NCBI RefSeq assembly: GCF_001567585.1
Contig: NZ_LRQV01000045.1
Location: 1-47,590, forward strand
Length of the DNA stretch: 47,590 nt
Reading direction: 5' to 3'
From: Micromonospora rosaria
GTDB taxonomy: Bacteria; Actinomycetota; Actinomycetes; Mycobacteriales; Micromonosporaceae
The notes beneath the pieces were generated by a model. That model was not told where the DNA came from, made no database searches, and worked only from the letters and a program-made list of their open reading frames with translations. The translations under genes were made by a program, and so were the position numbers. This document shows positions 8,376 to 17,535 of the stretch, one piece after another; the stretch's first letter is position 1, and the number at the start of each line of letters is the position of its first letter.

Positions 8376-9802
8376 CCGAGCAGATCGTCCAGCCCCTGAC
8401 CCAGGAGGAGCAGCTCGCCGCCCTGGGCAACTACGAGTACGGCTGGGCCGACCCCGACGTGGCCGGCGCGGTCGCCCAGCGTGGCCTCAACGAGGCGGTG
8501 GTGCGGGACATCTCGGCCAAGAAGAGCGAGCCGGCCTGGATGCTCGACCTGCGGCTCAAGGGCCTGCGGCTGTTCGGCCGCAAGCCGATGCCGGCCTGGG
8601 GCGCCGACCTCACCGGGATCGACTTCGACAACATCAAGTACTTCGTCCGGTCCACCGAGAAGCAGGCCACGAGCTGGGAGGACCTGCCGGAGGACATCAA
8701 GAACACCTACGACAAGCTGGGCATCCCCGAGGCGGAGAAGCAGCGCCTCGTCGCCGGCGTCGCGGCCCAGTACGAGTCCGAGGTGGTCTACCACAAGATC
8801 CGTGAGGACCTGGAGGAGCAGGGTGTCGTCTTCCTCGACACCGACACCGCCCTCAAGGAGCACGAGGAACTCTTCAAGGAGTACTTCGGCACGGTGATCC
8901 CGGTCGGCGACAACAAGTTCGCCGCGCTGAACACGTCCGTGTGGTCCGGCGGCTCGTTCATCTACGTGCCGAAGGGCGTGCACGTGGAGATCCCGCTGCA
9001 GGCGTACTTCCGGATCAACACCGAGAACATGGGCCAGTTCGAGCGGACGCTGATCATCGTCGACGAGGGCGCGTACGTGCACTACGTCGAGGGCTGCACC
9101 GCGCCGATCTACTCCTCCGACTCGCTGCACAGCGCGGTCGTGGAGATCATCGTGAAGAAGAACGCCCGGTGCCGGTACACGACCATCCAGAACTGGTCGA
9201 ACAACGTCTACAACCTGGTCACCAAGCGCGCCGTCTGCCACGAGGGCGCGACCATGGAGTGGATCGACGGCAACATCGGCTCCAAGGTGACCATGAAGTA
9301 CCCGGCGGTCTACATGACCGGCGAGCACGCCAAGGGCGAGGTGCTCTCGGTGGCGATGGCCGGCGAGGGCCAGCACCAGGACGCCGGCGCCAAGATGGTG
9401 CACGCCGCGCCGCACACCTCCTCGACGATCGTGTCCAAGTCGATCGCCCGGGGCGGCGGCCGGACCTCGTACCGGGGGCTGGTGCAGGTGCTGGAGGGCT
9501 CGCACCACAGCGCCAGCACCGTCAAGTGCGACGCGCTGCTGGTCGACACGATCTCCCGCTCGGACACCTACCCGTACGTCGACATCCGTGAGGACGACGT
9601 GTCGATGGGGCACGAGGCCACCGTCTCCAAGGTCAGCGACGACCAGCTCTTCTACCTGATGAGCCGGGGGCTGAGCGAGGACGAGGCGATGGCGATGATC
9701 GTGCGTGGGTTCATCGAGCCGATCGCCAAGGAACTCCCGATGGAGTACGCCCTGGAGCTCAACCGCCTGATCGAGCTGCAGATGGAGGGCGCGGTCGGCT
9801 GA
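8372..9802 (+). CDS. sufB: Fe-S cluster assembly protein SufB
   Basis: Scaffold subunit of the SufBC2D complex, on which Fe-S clusters are built. The 476-residue protein is full length and shows the family blocks [22 protein letters not shown] (about residues 189-210), [37 protein letters not shown] and the late [18 protein letters not shown]. The start ATG follows GAGGA and overlaps the sufR stop by 4 bp, implying translational coupling. SufD lies 92 bp downstream; this is the only sizeable gap in the operon. Confidence 0.97.
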   Translation: MTEQIVQPLTQEEQLAALGNYEYGWADPDVAGAVAQRGLNEAVVRDISAKKSEPAWMLDLRLKGLRLFGRKPMPAWGADLTGIDFDNIKYFVRSTEKQATSWEDLPEDIKNTYDKLGIPEAEKQRLVAGVAAQYESEVVYHKIREDLEEQGVVFLDTDTALKEHEELFKEYFGTVIPVGDNKFAALNTSVWSGGSFIYVPKGVHVEIPLQAYFRINTENMGQFERTLIIVDEGAYVHYVEGCTAPIYSSDSLHSAVVEIIVKKNARCRYTTIQNWSNNVYNLVTKRAVCHEGATMEWIDGNIGSKVTMKYPAVYMTGEHAKGEVLSVAMAGEGQHQDAGAKMVHAAPHTSSTIVSKSIARGGGRTSYRGLVQVLEGSHHSASTVKCDALLVDTISRSDTYPYVDIREDDVSMGHEATVSKVSDDQLFYLMSRGLSEDEAMAMIVRGFIEPIAKELPMEYALELNRLIELQMEGAVG

Positions 9803-9894
9803 CGCCGTCCGCTCCCGCGCGGCGGGTCGGGCACGCCCCGGCCCGCCGGACCAGGCCCCAGACACCGTCGTCCCGGAAACAGACCAAGGAAGAG

Positions 9895-11040
9895 ATGACC
9901 ACTCAGGCTTCCGCGCCGCCGCCCAGCACCAAGTCGCAGGCGCTCCGCTCGTACGACGTCGCCGACTTCCCGGCCCTCACCGGCCTGGAGGAGGAGTGGC
10001 GTTTCACCCCGCTCAAGCGGCTGCGCGGGCTGACCGGCGAGGCCCAGGCCCCCACCGGCACCGTCCGGCACGAGTACGGTGACCTGCCGGCCGGCGTCAC
10101 CGTCGACCGGATCGGCGCCGACGACGCGCGGGTGGGCAGCGTGCTCACCCCGGTCGACCGGATCAGCGCCCTGGCGTACGGCGGCGCGTCGACGGCGCTG
10201 CTGCTCGCGGTGGCCCCGGAGGCGGTGGTGGCCGAGCCGGTGACCCTGCGGGTGGTCGGGGACGGCGCCGAGGGGCTGGCCTTCGGGCACACCGTCGTCG
10301 AGGTGGGCCGGTTCGCCGAGGCGACCGTGGTGCTGGAGCACGTCGGCTCGGCCACCCTGGCCGACAACGTCGAGGTGACGGTGGCCGACGGGGCGAAGCT
10401 GACCCTGGTCACCGTGGCCGACTGGGCCGCCGACGCGGTCCAGGCGCAGCACCTGAAGGTGAGGCTGGGCCGGGACGCGCGGGTCACCCACGTCCAGGTC
10501 ACCCTCGGCGGGGACCTGGTCCGGCAGTACACCACCGTGGAGTACACCGAGCGGGGCGGCGAGGCCGAGCTGTACGGCGTCTACTTCGCCGACTCCGGGC
10601 AGCACCTGGAGCACCGGCAGCTCGTCGACCACACCGTGCCGGACTGCCGCAGCCACGTCGGGTACCGGGGCGCGTTGCAGGGCGCCGACGCGCACACCGT
10701 CTGGGTGGGTGACGTGCTGATCCGGGCCGAGGCGACCGGCACCGACACGTACGAGATCAACCGGAACCTGCTGCTCACCGACGGCGCGCGGGCGGACTCC
10801 GTACCCAATCTGGAGATCGAGACCGGCGAGATCGCCGGCGCCGGCCACGCCAGCGCGACCGGCCGCTTCGACGACGAGCAGCTCTTCTACCTGATGGCCC
10901 GGGGCATCCCGGAGGCCGAGGCCCGCCGCCTGGTGGTGCGGGGCTTCTTCGCCGAGCTGATCAACAAGATCCCGGTCGAGGAGCTGCGGGACCGGCTCGG
11001 TGAGGCGATCGAGGCCCGGCTCGCCAAGGCCGGTGCCTGA
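9895..11040 (+). CDS. sufD: Fe-S cluster assembly protein SufD
   Basis: Paralogue and partner of SufB in the SufBC2D scaffold, 381 residues. The C-terminal core matches SufB/SufD (GADAHTVWVGDVLIRAEATGTDTYEINRNLLL, then DDEQLFYLMARGIPEAEARRLVVRGFFAEL); the N-terminus is variable. AAGGAAG precedes the ATG at standard distance. Its TGA shares one base with the ATG of the Rieske gene. Confidence 0.96.
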   Translation: MTTQASAPPPSTKSQALRSYDVADFPALTGLEEEWRFTPLKRLRGLTGEAQAPTGTVRHEYGDLPAGVTVDRIGADDARVGSVLTPVDRISALAYGGASTALLLAVAPEAVVAEPVTLRVVGDGAEGLAFGHTVVEVGRFAEATVVLEHVGSATLADNVEVTVADGAKLTLVTVADWAADAVQAQHLKVRLGRDARVTHVQVTLGGDLVRQYTTVEYTERGGEAELYGVYFADSGQHLEHRQLVDHTVPDCRSHVGYRGALQGADAHTVWVGDVLIRAEATGTDTYEINRNLLLTDGARADSVPNLEIETGEIAGAGHASATGRFDDEQLFYLMARGIPEAEARRLVVRGFFAELINKIPVEELRDRLGEAIEARLAKAGA

Positions 11041-11384
11041 TGATCAGGATCTGTTCGACCGAGGACGTGCCGAAGGGCACCGTGATCAGCGCGGACGTCG
11101 ACGGCACCCAGGTCGCCGTCGTGCACGCCGAGGACGGCACCTTCCACGCCGTGCACGACGAGTGCTCGCACGCGGCCGTGGCGCTCTCCGAGGGCGAGGT
11201 GGAGGACTGCACGCTGGAGTGCTGGCTGCACGGCTCCCGCTTCGACCTGCGCACCGGTGAGCCGACCGGGCTGCCCGCGACCGAACCCGTTCCCGTCTAC
11301 GCCGTCGAGGTCCGCGACGGCGACATCTACATCCCGGTGGGCGACGACGGCCGCCCCCTGCCGAGCAATGGAGTGACCCGATAA
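11040..11384 (+). CDS. Rieske 2Fe-2S ferredoxin-like protein in the suf operon
   Basis: A 114-residue soluble protein with the Rieske motif C-S-H (in DECSHAAVAL) and C-W-L-H (in TLECWLHGSRFDLRTG), the two Cys/two His set that holds a [2Fe-2S] cluster. It resembles the ferredoxin subunits of non-heme dioxygenases and of NirD. No oxygenase partner is nearby. Its position between sufD and sufC, with 1-bp stop/start overlaps on both sides, suggests electron supply to assembly or an early cluster acceptor (inference); this placement is shared by other actinobacteria. Confidence 0.93.
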   Translation: MIRICSTEDVPKGTVISADVDGTQVAVVHAEDGTFHAVHDECSHAAVALSEGEVEDCTLECWLHGSRFDLRTGEPTGLPATEPVPVYAVEVRDGDIYIPVGDDGRPLPSNGVTR

Positions 11385-12157
11385 TGAGCACCCTGGAGAT
11401 CCGCGACCTGAAGGTGTCGGTCAAGCTGCCCGAGGGTGAGCTCAAGCCGATTCTGGCCGGAGTCGACCTGACCGTGAAGTCGGGGGAGACCCACGCCATC
11501 ATGGGCCCCAACGGGTCCGGCAAGTCGACGCTGGCGTACTCGATCGCCGGCCACCCCCGGTACGAGATCACCGGCGGCACGGTGACCCTCGACGGCGAGG
11601 ACGTGCTGGCCATGTCCGTCGACGAGCGGGCCCGCGCCGGCCTCTTCCTCGCCATGCAGTACCCGGTCGAGGTCCCCGGCGTCTCGGTGGCGAACTTCCT
11701 GCGCACCGCGAAGACCGCCATCGACGGCGAGGCGCCGAAGCTGCGTACCTGGGGCGGCGAGCTGCGCGGGGCCATGGAGCGCCTCCAGATGGACCCGGCC
11801 TTCGCCCAGCGCAACGTCAACGAGGGCTTCTCCGGCGGCGAGAAGAAGCGGCACGAGATCGTGCAGCTGGAGCTGCTCAAGCCGAAGATGGCGATCCTCG
11901 ACGAGACCGACTCGGGGCTCGACGTGGACGCGCTGCGCGTGGTCAGCGCGGGCGTCAACCGGGTCCGTGACACCGGCGACACCGGGCTGCTGCTGATCAC
12001 CCACTACACCCGGATCCTGCGCTACATCAAGCCGGACCAGGTGCACGTCTTCGTCGCCGGCCGGATCGTCGAGGAGGGTGGCCCGGAGCTGGCCGACAAG
12101 CTGGAGGAAGAGGGCTACGAGCGGTACGTGGCCGGAGCCGGCTCGGCACGGGCCTGA
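11384..12157 (+). CDS. sufC: Fe-S cluster assembly ATPase SufC
   Basis: ABC-type ATPase that drives SufBC2D, 257 residues. It has Walker A GPNGSGKST (about residues 44-52), signature FSGGEKKRHE, Walker B MAILDETDSGLD with the SufC-specific ETDSGLD sequence, and the H-loop ITHYTR. The ATG overlaps the Rieske stop by one base. A canonical soluble member without membrane segments. Confidence 0.97.
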   Translation: MSTLEIRDLKVSVKLPEGELKPILAGVDLTVKSGETHAIMGPNGSGKSTLAYSIAGHPRYEITGGTVTLDGEDVLAMSVDERARAGLFLAMQYPVEVPGVSVANFLRTAKTAIDGEAPKLRTWGGELRGAMERLQMDPAFAQRNVNEGFSGGEKKRHEIVQLELLKPKMAILDETDSGLDVDALRVVSAGVNRVRDTGDTGLLLITHYTRILRYIKPDQVHVFVAGRIVEEGGPELADKLEEEGYERYVAGAGSARA

Positions 12158-12165
12158 CTGCCGTC

Positions 12166-13470
12166 ATGACGTCCATCGCGATTCCGGAGGGCATGCCGCA
12201 GTACGACGACGTGCCCCGGTTCGACGTGACGCGGGTGCGGGCCGACTTCCCGATCCTGGACCGGGAGGTCAACGGGCACCCGCTGGTCTACCTGGACAGC
12301 GCCAACACCTCGCACAAGCCCCGCCAGGTGCTCCAGGTGCTCGACGAGCACTACGCGCGGCACAACGCCAACGTGTCCCGCTCGGTGCACACCCTGGGCA
12401 CCGAGGCCACCGAGGCGTACGAGGGGGCGCGGGCGAAGGTCGCCGCGTTCGTCAACGCGCCCAGCGTGGACGAGGTGGTGTTCACCAAGAACTCCACCGA
12501 GGCGATCAACATCGTGGCGTACGCGTTCTCCAACGCCTCGCTGCGCGCCGACGCCGACCCCCGGTTCCGGCTGGGGCCCGGTGACGAGATCGTCATCTCG
12601 GAGATGGAGCACCACTCGAACATCGTCCCGTGGCAGCTCCTGGCCGAGCGGACCGGCGCGACGCTGCGCTGGTTCCCGGTCACCGAGCAGGGCCGGCTGG
12701 ACGAGTCGGGGCTGGACGACCTGGTCACCGAGCGGACCAAGCTGGTCTCGCTGGTGCACGTGTCGAACATCCTCGGCACGGTCAACGCCACCGCGCGGAT
12801 CACGGAGCGGGTCCGCGAGGTGGGGGCGCTGCTGCTGCTGGACTGCTCGCAGTCGGTGCCGCACCTGCCGGTGGACGTGGTCGCGCTGGACGCCGACTTC
12901 GTCGCCTTCACCGGCCACAAGATGTGCGGCCCGACCGGCATCGGGGTGCTCTGGGGGCGGGGCGAGCTGCTCGCCGCGATGCCCCCGGTGCTCGGCGGCG
13001 GTTCGATGATCGAGACGGTGTCGATGGGGGGTTCCACCTTCGCCGCGCCACCGGCCCGGTTCGAGGCGGGCACCCCGCCGATCGCCGAGGCGGTGGCGCT
13101 CGGCGCGGCCGTGGACTACCTCACCGCGCTGGACATGCGGGCCGTGCAGTGGCACGAGAAGGAGATCACCGCGTACGCCCTGGACGCCCTGGCGTCCGTG
13201 CCCGGCCTGCGGATCTTCGGCCCGACGGTACCGGTGGGGCGGGGCGGGACGATCTCCTTCGCCCTCGGCGACGTGCACCCGCACGACGTCGGGCAGGTGC
13301 TCGACTCGCTCGGCGTGCAGGTCCGGGTGGGCCACCACTGCGCCAAGCCGGTCTGCACCCGCTTCGGGGTGCCGGCGATGACCCGTGCGTCGTTCTACGT
13401 CTACACCACCACCGGGGAGATCGACGCCCTGGTGGGTGCCCTGGAACAGGTGCGGAAGGTGTTCGACTGA
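12166..13470 (+). CDS. sufS: SufS-type cysteine desulfurase
   Basis: PLP-dependent group II cysteine desulfurase that takes sulfur from cysteine as a persulfide for cluster assembly. The 434-residue protein has the PLP lysine in TGHKMCGPTG (K252), the upstream histidine in ISEMEHHSN, and the catalytic cysteine in VRVGHHCAKP (C392). It starts 8 bp after sufC; the ribosome binding site is weak, so coupling to sufC translation is likely. The TGA overlaps the sufU ATG by one base, and SufU is the usual sulfur acceptor for this enzyme in Gram-positive bacteria. Confidence 0.96.
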   Translation: MTSIAIPEGMPQYDDVPRFDVTRVRADFPILDREVNGHPLVYLDSANTSHKPRQVLQVLDEHYARHNANVSRSVHTLGTEATEAYEGARAKVAAFVNAPSVDEVVFTKNSTEAINIVAYAFSNASLRADADPRFRLGPGDEIVISEMEHHSNIVPWQLLAERTGATLRWFPVTEQGRLDESGLDDLVTERTKLVSLVHVSNILGTVNATARITERVREVGALLLLDCSQSVPHLPVDVVALDADFVAFTGHKMCGPTGIGVLWGRGELLAAMPPVLGGGSMIETVSMGGSTFAAPPARFEAGTPPIAEAVALGAAVDYLTALDMRAVQWHEKEITAYALDALASVPGLRIFGPTVPVGRGGTISFALGDVHPHDVGQVLDSLGVQVRVGHHCAKPVCTRFGVPAMTRASFYVYTTTGEIDALVGALEQVRKVFD

Positions 13471-13946
13471 TGCAGCTCGACCAGCTCTACCAGGAGATCA
13501 TCCTGGACCACTACAAGCACCCGCACGGCCGGGGCCTGCGGGACGCGGCGGAGCCGGGCGACCGGGTCGCCGAGGCGCACCACGTGAACCCGACGTGCGG
13601 GGACGAGGTGACGGTCCGGGTCGCCACCGACGGCGCCGTGCTGCACGACATCTCGTACGACGGGATGGGCTGCTCGATCAGCCAGGCGTCGGCGAGCGTG
13701 CTGCACGAGCTGCTGCGCGGTCGGGGCGCGGGGGAGGCGTTCGCGGTGCACGAGGCGTTCGTCGAGTTGATGTCCGGTCGTGGTCAGGTCGAGCCGGACG
13801 AGGACGTGCTCGGTGACGGGGTGGCGTTCGCGGGTGTCGCCCGCTACCCCGCCCGGGTCAAGTGCGCGCTGCTGCCGTGGATGGCGTTCAAGGACGCGGC
13901 GGCGCGCGCGGGAGTGGGCGCGAGCCCGACGGAGGTGACGGCATGA
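13470..13946 (+). CDS. sufU: SufU zinc-dependent sulfurtransferase
   Basis: IscU-like fold protein that accepts persulfide sulfur from SufS and passes it to SufBCD. The 158-residue protein carries the zinc ligands C43 and D45 (NPTCGDEV), C68 (GMGCSISQ) and C132 (RVKCALLPW), and the SufU-specific insertion between the second and third cysteine. The start overlaps the sufS stop (TGATG) and the stop overlaps the next start (ATGA). Confidence 0.95.
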   Translation: MQLDQLYQEIILDHYKHPHGRGLRDAAEPGDRVAEAHHVNPTCGDEVTVRVATDGAVLHDISYDGMGCSISQASASVLHELLRGRGAGEAFAVHEAFVELMSGRGQVEPDEDVLGDGVAFAGVARYPARVKCALLPWMAFKDAAARAGVGASPTEVTA

Positions 13947-14446
13947 GCAGCGAGAACACCGCGACTGCGGCGACGCCGGAGGCGGGCGAGGGCGCCGTGA
14001 CGCCGCCGACCGACGGCGTGGCCACCAACGGCGTGGCGACCGACGAGTCGGCGACCACCGGACCGGCCGCCAGCGACGCGGCGGCGAACGGGTCGGCGGC
14101 GAACGGGTCGGCGGCGGGCGGCAAGGCCAAGATCGCCGACATCGAGGAGGCGATGCGCGACGTCGTCGACCCCGAGCTGGGCATCAACGTGGTCGACCTG
14201 GGCCTGCTGTACGGCGTGCACGTCGACGACGGCAACGTCGCCACCCTGGACATGACGCTGACCTCGGCGGCCTGCCCGCTGACCGACGTCATCGAGGACC
14301 AGGCCCGGTCGGCGCTCACCACCGGCCCCGGTGGTGGACTGGTCGACGACATCCGGATCAACTGGGTGTGGCTGCCGCCGTGGGGCCCGGACAAGATCAC
14401 CGACGAGGGGCGGGACCAGCTCCGTACCCTCGGTTTCAACGTCTGA
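13943..14446 (+). CDS. sufT: SufT-like MIP18/DUF59 Fe-S maturation factor
   Basis: DUF59-family protein linked to Fe-S maturation, 167 residues. The conserved domain covers about residues 60-167 with DVVDPELGINVVDLGLLYGV and the single reactive cysteine C111 in TSAACPLTD. The first 60 residues are an unusual low-complexity tail rich in Ala, Thr, Gly and Asn, with near repeats such as GVATNGVAT and AANGSAANGSAAGG; it is likely disordered. Translation is coupled to sufU by the ATGA overlap. Last gene of the suf operon; a hairpin follows 23 nt after the stop. Confidence 0.9.
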   Translation: MSSENTATAATPEAGEGAVTPPTDGVATNGVATDESATTGPAASDAAANGSAANGSAAGGKAKIADIEEAMRDVVDPELGINVVDLGLLYGVHVDDGNVATLDMTLTSAACPLTDVIEDQARSALTTGPGGGLVDDIRINWVWLPPWGPDKITDEGRDQLRTLGFNV

Positions 14447-14796
14447 TCCGGCCGCGCCGGACGACCGCCGAGCGCGTCACCCACCCCGGGTGGCGCGCTC
14501 GACGGCTGTGGGGGCCGCCGGTGCGGCCCAGGCGCGAATCCGGGCGGGGCACGGGGCCGCCGGCGGGCGGCGAGGCCGCCACGCGGCACGCCGTCGGCAG
14601 CGGAGCCGCCGCTCGGGCCCGTCGGCAGGCAGCACGGCCGTCGTCGCCGCGCTCGGGCAGCGGTGCCGTCATCGGCCGTGCTGTCCGGTGAGCCGCGCCA
14701 CCTGCTGGAATACCTGGTGAAGCGGGTGACTTGACGCCGGATGTAATCCCGTCCGAAGCAGTAGGGATTTTCGTGCCGACGACACCAGGAGGACCC
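14447..14796. other. 350-bp gap between sufT and the sulfurtransferase gene
   Basis: Apart from the suf terminator hairpin I see no gene. Near the right end AATCCC (14745-14750) and GGGATT (14764-14769) form a 13-nt-spaced inverted repeat, just upstream of the sulfurtransferase, and TTGACG lies at 14731. These could be promoter parts, but no matching -10 is evident. Confidence 0.5.
14470..14500 (+). terminator. Hairpin terminator of the suf operon
   Basis: GAGCGCGTCACCC and GGGTGGCGCGCTC form a 13-bp stem with one G-U pair and a 5-nt loop, starting 23 nt after the sufT stop. There is no long T tract, as is usual in high-GC actinobacteria. Confidence 0.7.
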
Positions 14797-15672
14797 ATGG
14801 CACCCACCACGGCCCTGCCCACCCCGCTCGTCTCCACCGAGTGGCTCGCCGACCACCTCGACGACCCGACGCTGCGGATCCTCGACGCGACCGTGCACCT
14901 GGCCCCACCGGCCGAGGCGGGCGGGGCGTGGAGCCAGACAACCGGCCGGCCGGAGTACCTGGCCGCCCACATCCCCGGTGCGGCGTTCGCCGACGTCATC
15001 GCCGACCTCTCCGAGCCCGACGGCGGGTGGTTCACCAAGCCGTCGCCGGAGCGGTTCGCGGCGGCGGCCGGCCGGCTCGGCATCGGCCCCGACACCACGG
15101 TCGTGGTGTACGCGGTCAACGTGTTCTGGGCGACCCGGGTGTGGTGGCTGCTGCTCGCCAACGGCTTCGACAACGTGGCGGTGCTCGACGGCGGCTTCGG
15201 CAAGTGGACCGCCGAGGGGCGGCCGACCCGCTCCGGGGCGGAGAGCTACCCGCCGGCCGAGTTCGTCGGCACGCCCCGCCCGGAACTCTTCGCCGACCTC
15301 GCCGAGGTGCGACAGGTGGTGGAGAACGGCGGCGGCGCGTGCCTGGTCCACTCGCTGTCGCCGGAGGACTACCGGGCCACCGAGACGGTCAGCTACCCGC
15401 GTCCGGGCCGCATCCCGGGCAGCCGCAACGTCTTCGTGGCCGCCCTGCTCGACCCCGCCGACGGGACGTTCCGGCCGGTACCGGAGCTGCGCGAACTCTT
15501 CCAGGAGGTGCAGGCCGAGCCGGGCCGGAAGGTGACCTACTGCGGGGGCGGGATCGCCGCCACCGGGGACGCCCTGGCCCTGCGCCTGCTCGGGGAGACC
15601 GACGTGGCGGTCTACGACGGCTCGCTGATGGAGTGGACCAGCGACCCGTCCCTGCCGCTCGAGGTGGGCTGA
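14797..15672 (+). CDS. Tandem-rhodanese sulfurtransferase (thiosulfate/3-mercaptopyruvate type)
   Basis: A 291-residue protein of two rhodanese domains. The N-terminal, inactive domain (about 1-145) has no cysteine at the usual loop position. The C-terminal domain holds the catalytic cysteine C249 in VTYCGGGIAATGDAL. Members transfer sulfur from thiosulfate or 3-mercaptopyruvate; the CGGGI loop alone does not settle the donor. The ATG at 14797 is fixed by AGGAGG 5 nt upstream, in preference to an in-frame start at 14731. Its place just after the suf operon fits sulfur metabolism, but it has its own leader and terminator. Confidence 0.9.
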   Translation: MAPTTALPTPLVSTEWLADHLDDPTLRILDATVHLAPPAEAGGAWSQTTGRPEYLAAHIPGAAFADVIADLSEPDGGWFTKPSPERFAAAAGRLGIGPDTTVVVYAVNVFWATRVWWLLLANGFDNVAVLDGGFGKWTAEGRPTRSGAESYPPAEFVGTPRPELFADLAEVRQVVENGGGACLVHSLSPEDYRATETVSYPRPGRIPGSRNVFVAALLDPADGTFRPVPELRELFQEVQAEPGRKVTYCGGGIAATGDALALRLLGETDVAVYDGSLMEWTSDPSLPLEVG

Positions 15673-15683
15673 CCGGCGGTGAC

Positions 15684-15707
15684 CCGCCCGCCCGTCGGGG
15701 CGGGCGG
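15684..15707 (+). terminator. Hairpin after the sulfurtransferase gene
   Basis: CCGCCCGCCC and GGGCGGGCGG form a perfect 10-bp stem with the tetraloop GTCG, 11 nt after the stop codon. Confidence 0.65.
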
Positions 15708-15856
15708 AAACCGGTGGTGACGGCGCGGGCGTGCGGGCACCATGAGCGGGTGATCGAGACGTACCCCGGCCGCCGCCCTCCCGTCACCACCGTGACCGGG
15801 AGCGCCCGGCGACAGCCGGTCCGGCCGGGTGCCGTCCCGGCCCGCCACCGACCCTC

Positions 15857-16483
15857 GTGACCACCGCCTTCCTGGCCGGCGTGGTCGCCGGCTACGGCGT
15901 CGCCGTGCCCGTCGGCGCGATCGCCGTGCTGGTCATGGGGCTCAGTGCCCGTACCTCGTTCCGGGTCGGCGCCGGGGCCGCGCTCGGCGTGGCCACCGCC
16001 GACGGGCTGTACGCCGCCGTGGCCGTCCTCGGCGGCGCGGCGGTGGCCGGCCTCGTCGCCCCGGTCGCCGGGCCGCTGCGGCTGGTCGCGGCGGGAGTGC
16101 TGCTCGCCCTGGCCGGGTACACCGCGTGGGGCGCGCTGCGGCCCCGCCCGGCGGTGCCCGGCCCGCCCGCCCGGGACGGCCTGGGCACCCCGGGCCGGGC
16201 CTTCGCCGGGGTGCTGGCCCTGACCGTGCTCAACCCGGCCACCGTGGTCTACTTCGTGGCCCTGGTGCTCGGCCGGGGCGACGTGGTCGGCGCGGACCGG
16301 CTCGCCGGGGCGCTTTTCGTGGCCGGCGTCTTCCTCGCCTCGGCGAGTTGGCAACTGCTGATCGCCGGTGGCGGCAGCCTGGTCGGCCGGGTGCTGACCG
16401 GGCCCCGGGGCCGGCTGGTGACCGCGCTGGCCGCCAGCGTGATCGTCGCGGCGCTGGCCGTCGTCACCCTGCTGGGCGGCTGA
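15857..16483 (+). CDS. LysE-family transporter
   Basis: A 208-residue membrane protein with five to six hydrophobic segments and the family N-terminus (FLAGVVAGYGVAVPVGAIAVLVMGLSA), the VATADGLYA segment in the second helix and LNPATVVYFVA in the fourth. LysE/RhtB proteins export amino acids and related small molecules; the substrate here cannot be told. It starts at a GTG without a clear ribosome binding site and stands alone on the plus strand. Confidence 0.87.
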   Translation: MTTAFLAGVVAGYGVAVPVGAIAVLVMGLSARTSFRVGAGAALGVATADGLYAAVAVLGGAAVAGLVAPVAGPLRLVAAGVLLALAGYTAWGALRPRPAVPGPPARDGLGTPGRAFAGVLALTVLNPATVVYFVALVLGRGDVVGADRLAGALFVAGVFLASASWQLLIAGGGSLVGRVLTGPRGRLVTALAASVIVAALAVVTLLGG

Positions 16484-16683
16484 CCCCGACCGTCGGTGCT
16501 CGCCAGCGGCTGCACTCCGGCCCGGACCAGGTGACCGCGCTCCTGCCGCGACCGGCTCCGCGCCAGCGACCACCCGCTGCCCGCTTGGCGAGCGGTTGAT
16601 CGACTCGGGGATCCTGCCGTCACCCGGTTCCGGGCCGGCGACCACCCTGCCGCCGGGTGCGTCGGGTGCCGTACCGTCGGGTC

Positions 16684-17331
16684 ATGTCCAGCCGACCCGC
16701 TGCCGGCGGCGGCCGGTGGGTCGAGGTCGACCCGGCCCGCGTCGCCCGCTGGGTCGACGGCTTCGCCGACCGGCACGGCCCACCCACCACCACCCCCCTC
16801 GGGTACGGTCTGCTGCTCACCGCCCCGGACGGGGCCACCGCCGAACTGCACACCCCACCCGGCGCGCGGCCCGCCGCCGACCTGACCGGATTCGTGGGTA
16901 CCGCCACCGCGCCGCGCCGGCTCGGGCTGCTGCTCGCCCGCAAGGGCGCGGTCGCGGTCGGCGTGGCGGCCGGCGACGACCTGGTGGTGTCCAAGGTCGA
17001 CACCCGGTACGTGCAGGGGCGCACCGCCGCCGGGGGCTGGTCGCAGCAGCGGTTCGCCCGCCGCCGGGACAACCAGGCGAAGGCCGCCCTCACCGACGCC
17101 GCCGACCTGGCCGTCCGGCTGCTGCTGCCGGCGGTGTCGACGCTGACCACACTGGTCTGCGGCGGGGACCGGCGGGCCGTCGACACCGTGCTCACCGACC
17201 GTCGCCTCGCGCCCCTGGCCGCGCTGCGCGCCGACCGGCTGCTCGACGTACCGGAGCCCCGGCACGCCGTCCTGGTCGCCGCGATCACCGCCGCCCGCGC
17301 CGTCCACATCCTCGTCCGCGACCCCGCGTAG
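16684..17331 (+). CDS. acVLRF1-family peptidyl-tRNA hydrolase
   Basis: Actinobacterial member of the Vms1-like release factor (VLRF1) family, 215 residues. These proteins resemble the catalytic domain of eRF1 and release nascent chains from tRNA on stalled large ribosomal subunits. The diagnostic stretch is DTRYVQGRTAAGGWSQQRFARRR (split here as residues 107-126), in which the GxxQ catalytic motif is G118-W-S-Q121, followed by an arginine-rich helix. The ATG at 16684 is chosen because the upstream in-frame start at 16657 adds only arginine-rich non-conserved residues. It ends just before a dispersed repeat. Confidence 0.85.
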   Translation: MSSRPAAGGGRWVEVDPARVARWVDGFADRHGPPTTTPLGYGLLLTAPDGATAELHTPPGARPAADLTGFVGTATAPRRLGLLLARKGAVAVGVAAGDDLVVSKVDTRYVQGRTAAGGWSQQRFARRRDNQAKAALTDAADLAVRLLLPAVSTLTTLVCGGDRRAVDTVLTDRRLAPLAALRADRLLDVPEPRHAVLVAAITAARAVHILVRDPA

Positions 17332-17333
17332 GC

Positions 17334-17391
17334 GTGTAAGGAAGGGCCCCCTATTAACGCCTGCGGTAGAGCAGGGGCCCCTTGTTAACAC
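17334..17391 (+). repeat. Dispersed intergenic repeat, copy A (58 bp)
   Basis: Begins GTGTAAGGAAGGGCCCC, continues TATTAACGCCTGCGGTAG and ends GGGGCCCCTTGTTAACAC. It starts 2 bp after the acVLRF1 stop. The outer ends are imperfect inverted repeats (GTGTAAGGAAGGGCCCC versus GGGGCCCCTTGTTAACAC). I recall this sequence type as very common between genes in Micromonospora and Salinispora (not searched). Confidence 0.8.
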
Positions 17392-17535
17392 CCAAGGCTC
17401 GCCCGCTCCGTCGCGGGCCCCGCCCGTCCGCCGACCCGCCCGTCCGCCGGCCCGCCCACCGTCGCGCGCCCGCCGGGCCGCTGCCCGCCGAAACGCCGCC
17501 CGTCGCCGTGCGTCCGGCGGCGGGCGGCGGGTCGT

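Noticed and set aside
17392..17535. Possible mobile element body between the two inverted repeats
   Set aside because: Only 144 bp of GC-rich DNA with no reading frame of interest and no target-site duplication that I can see.
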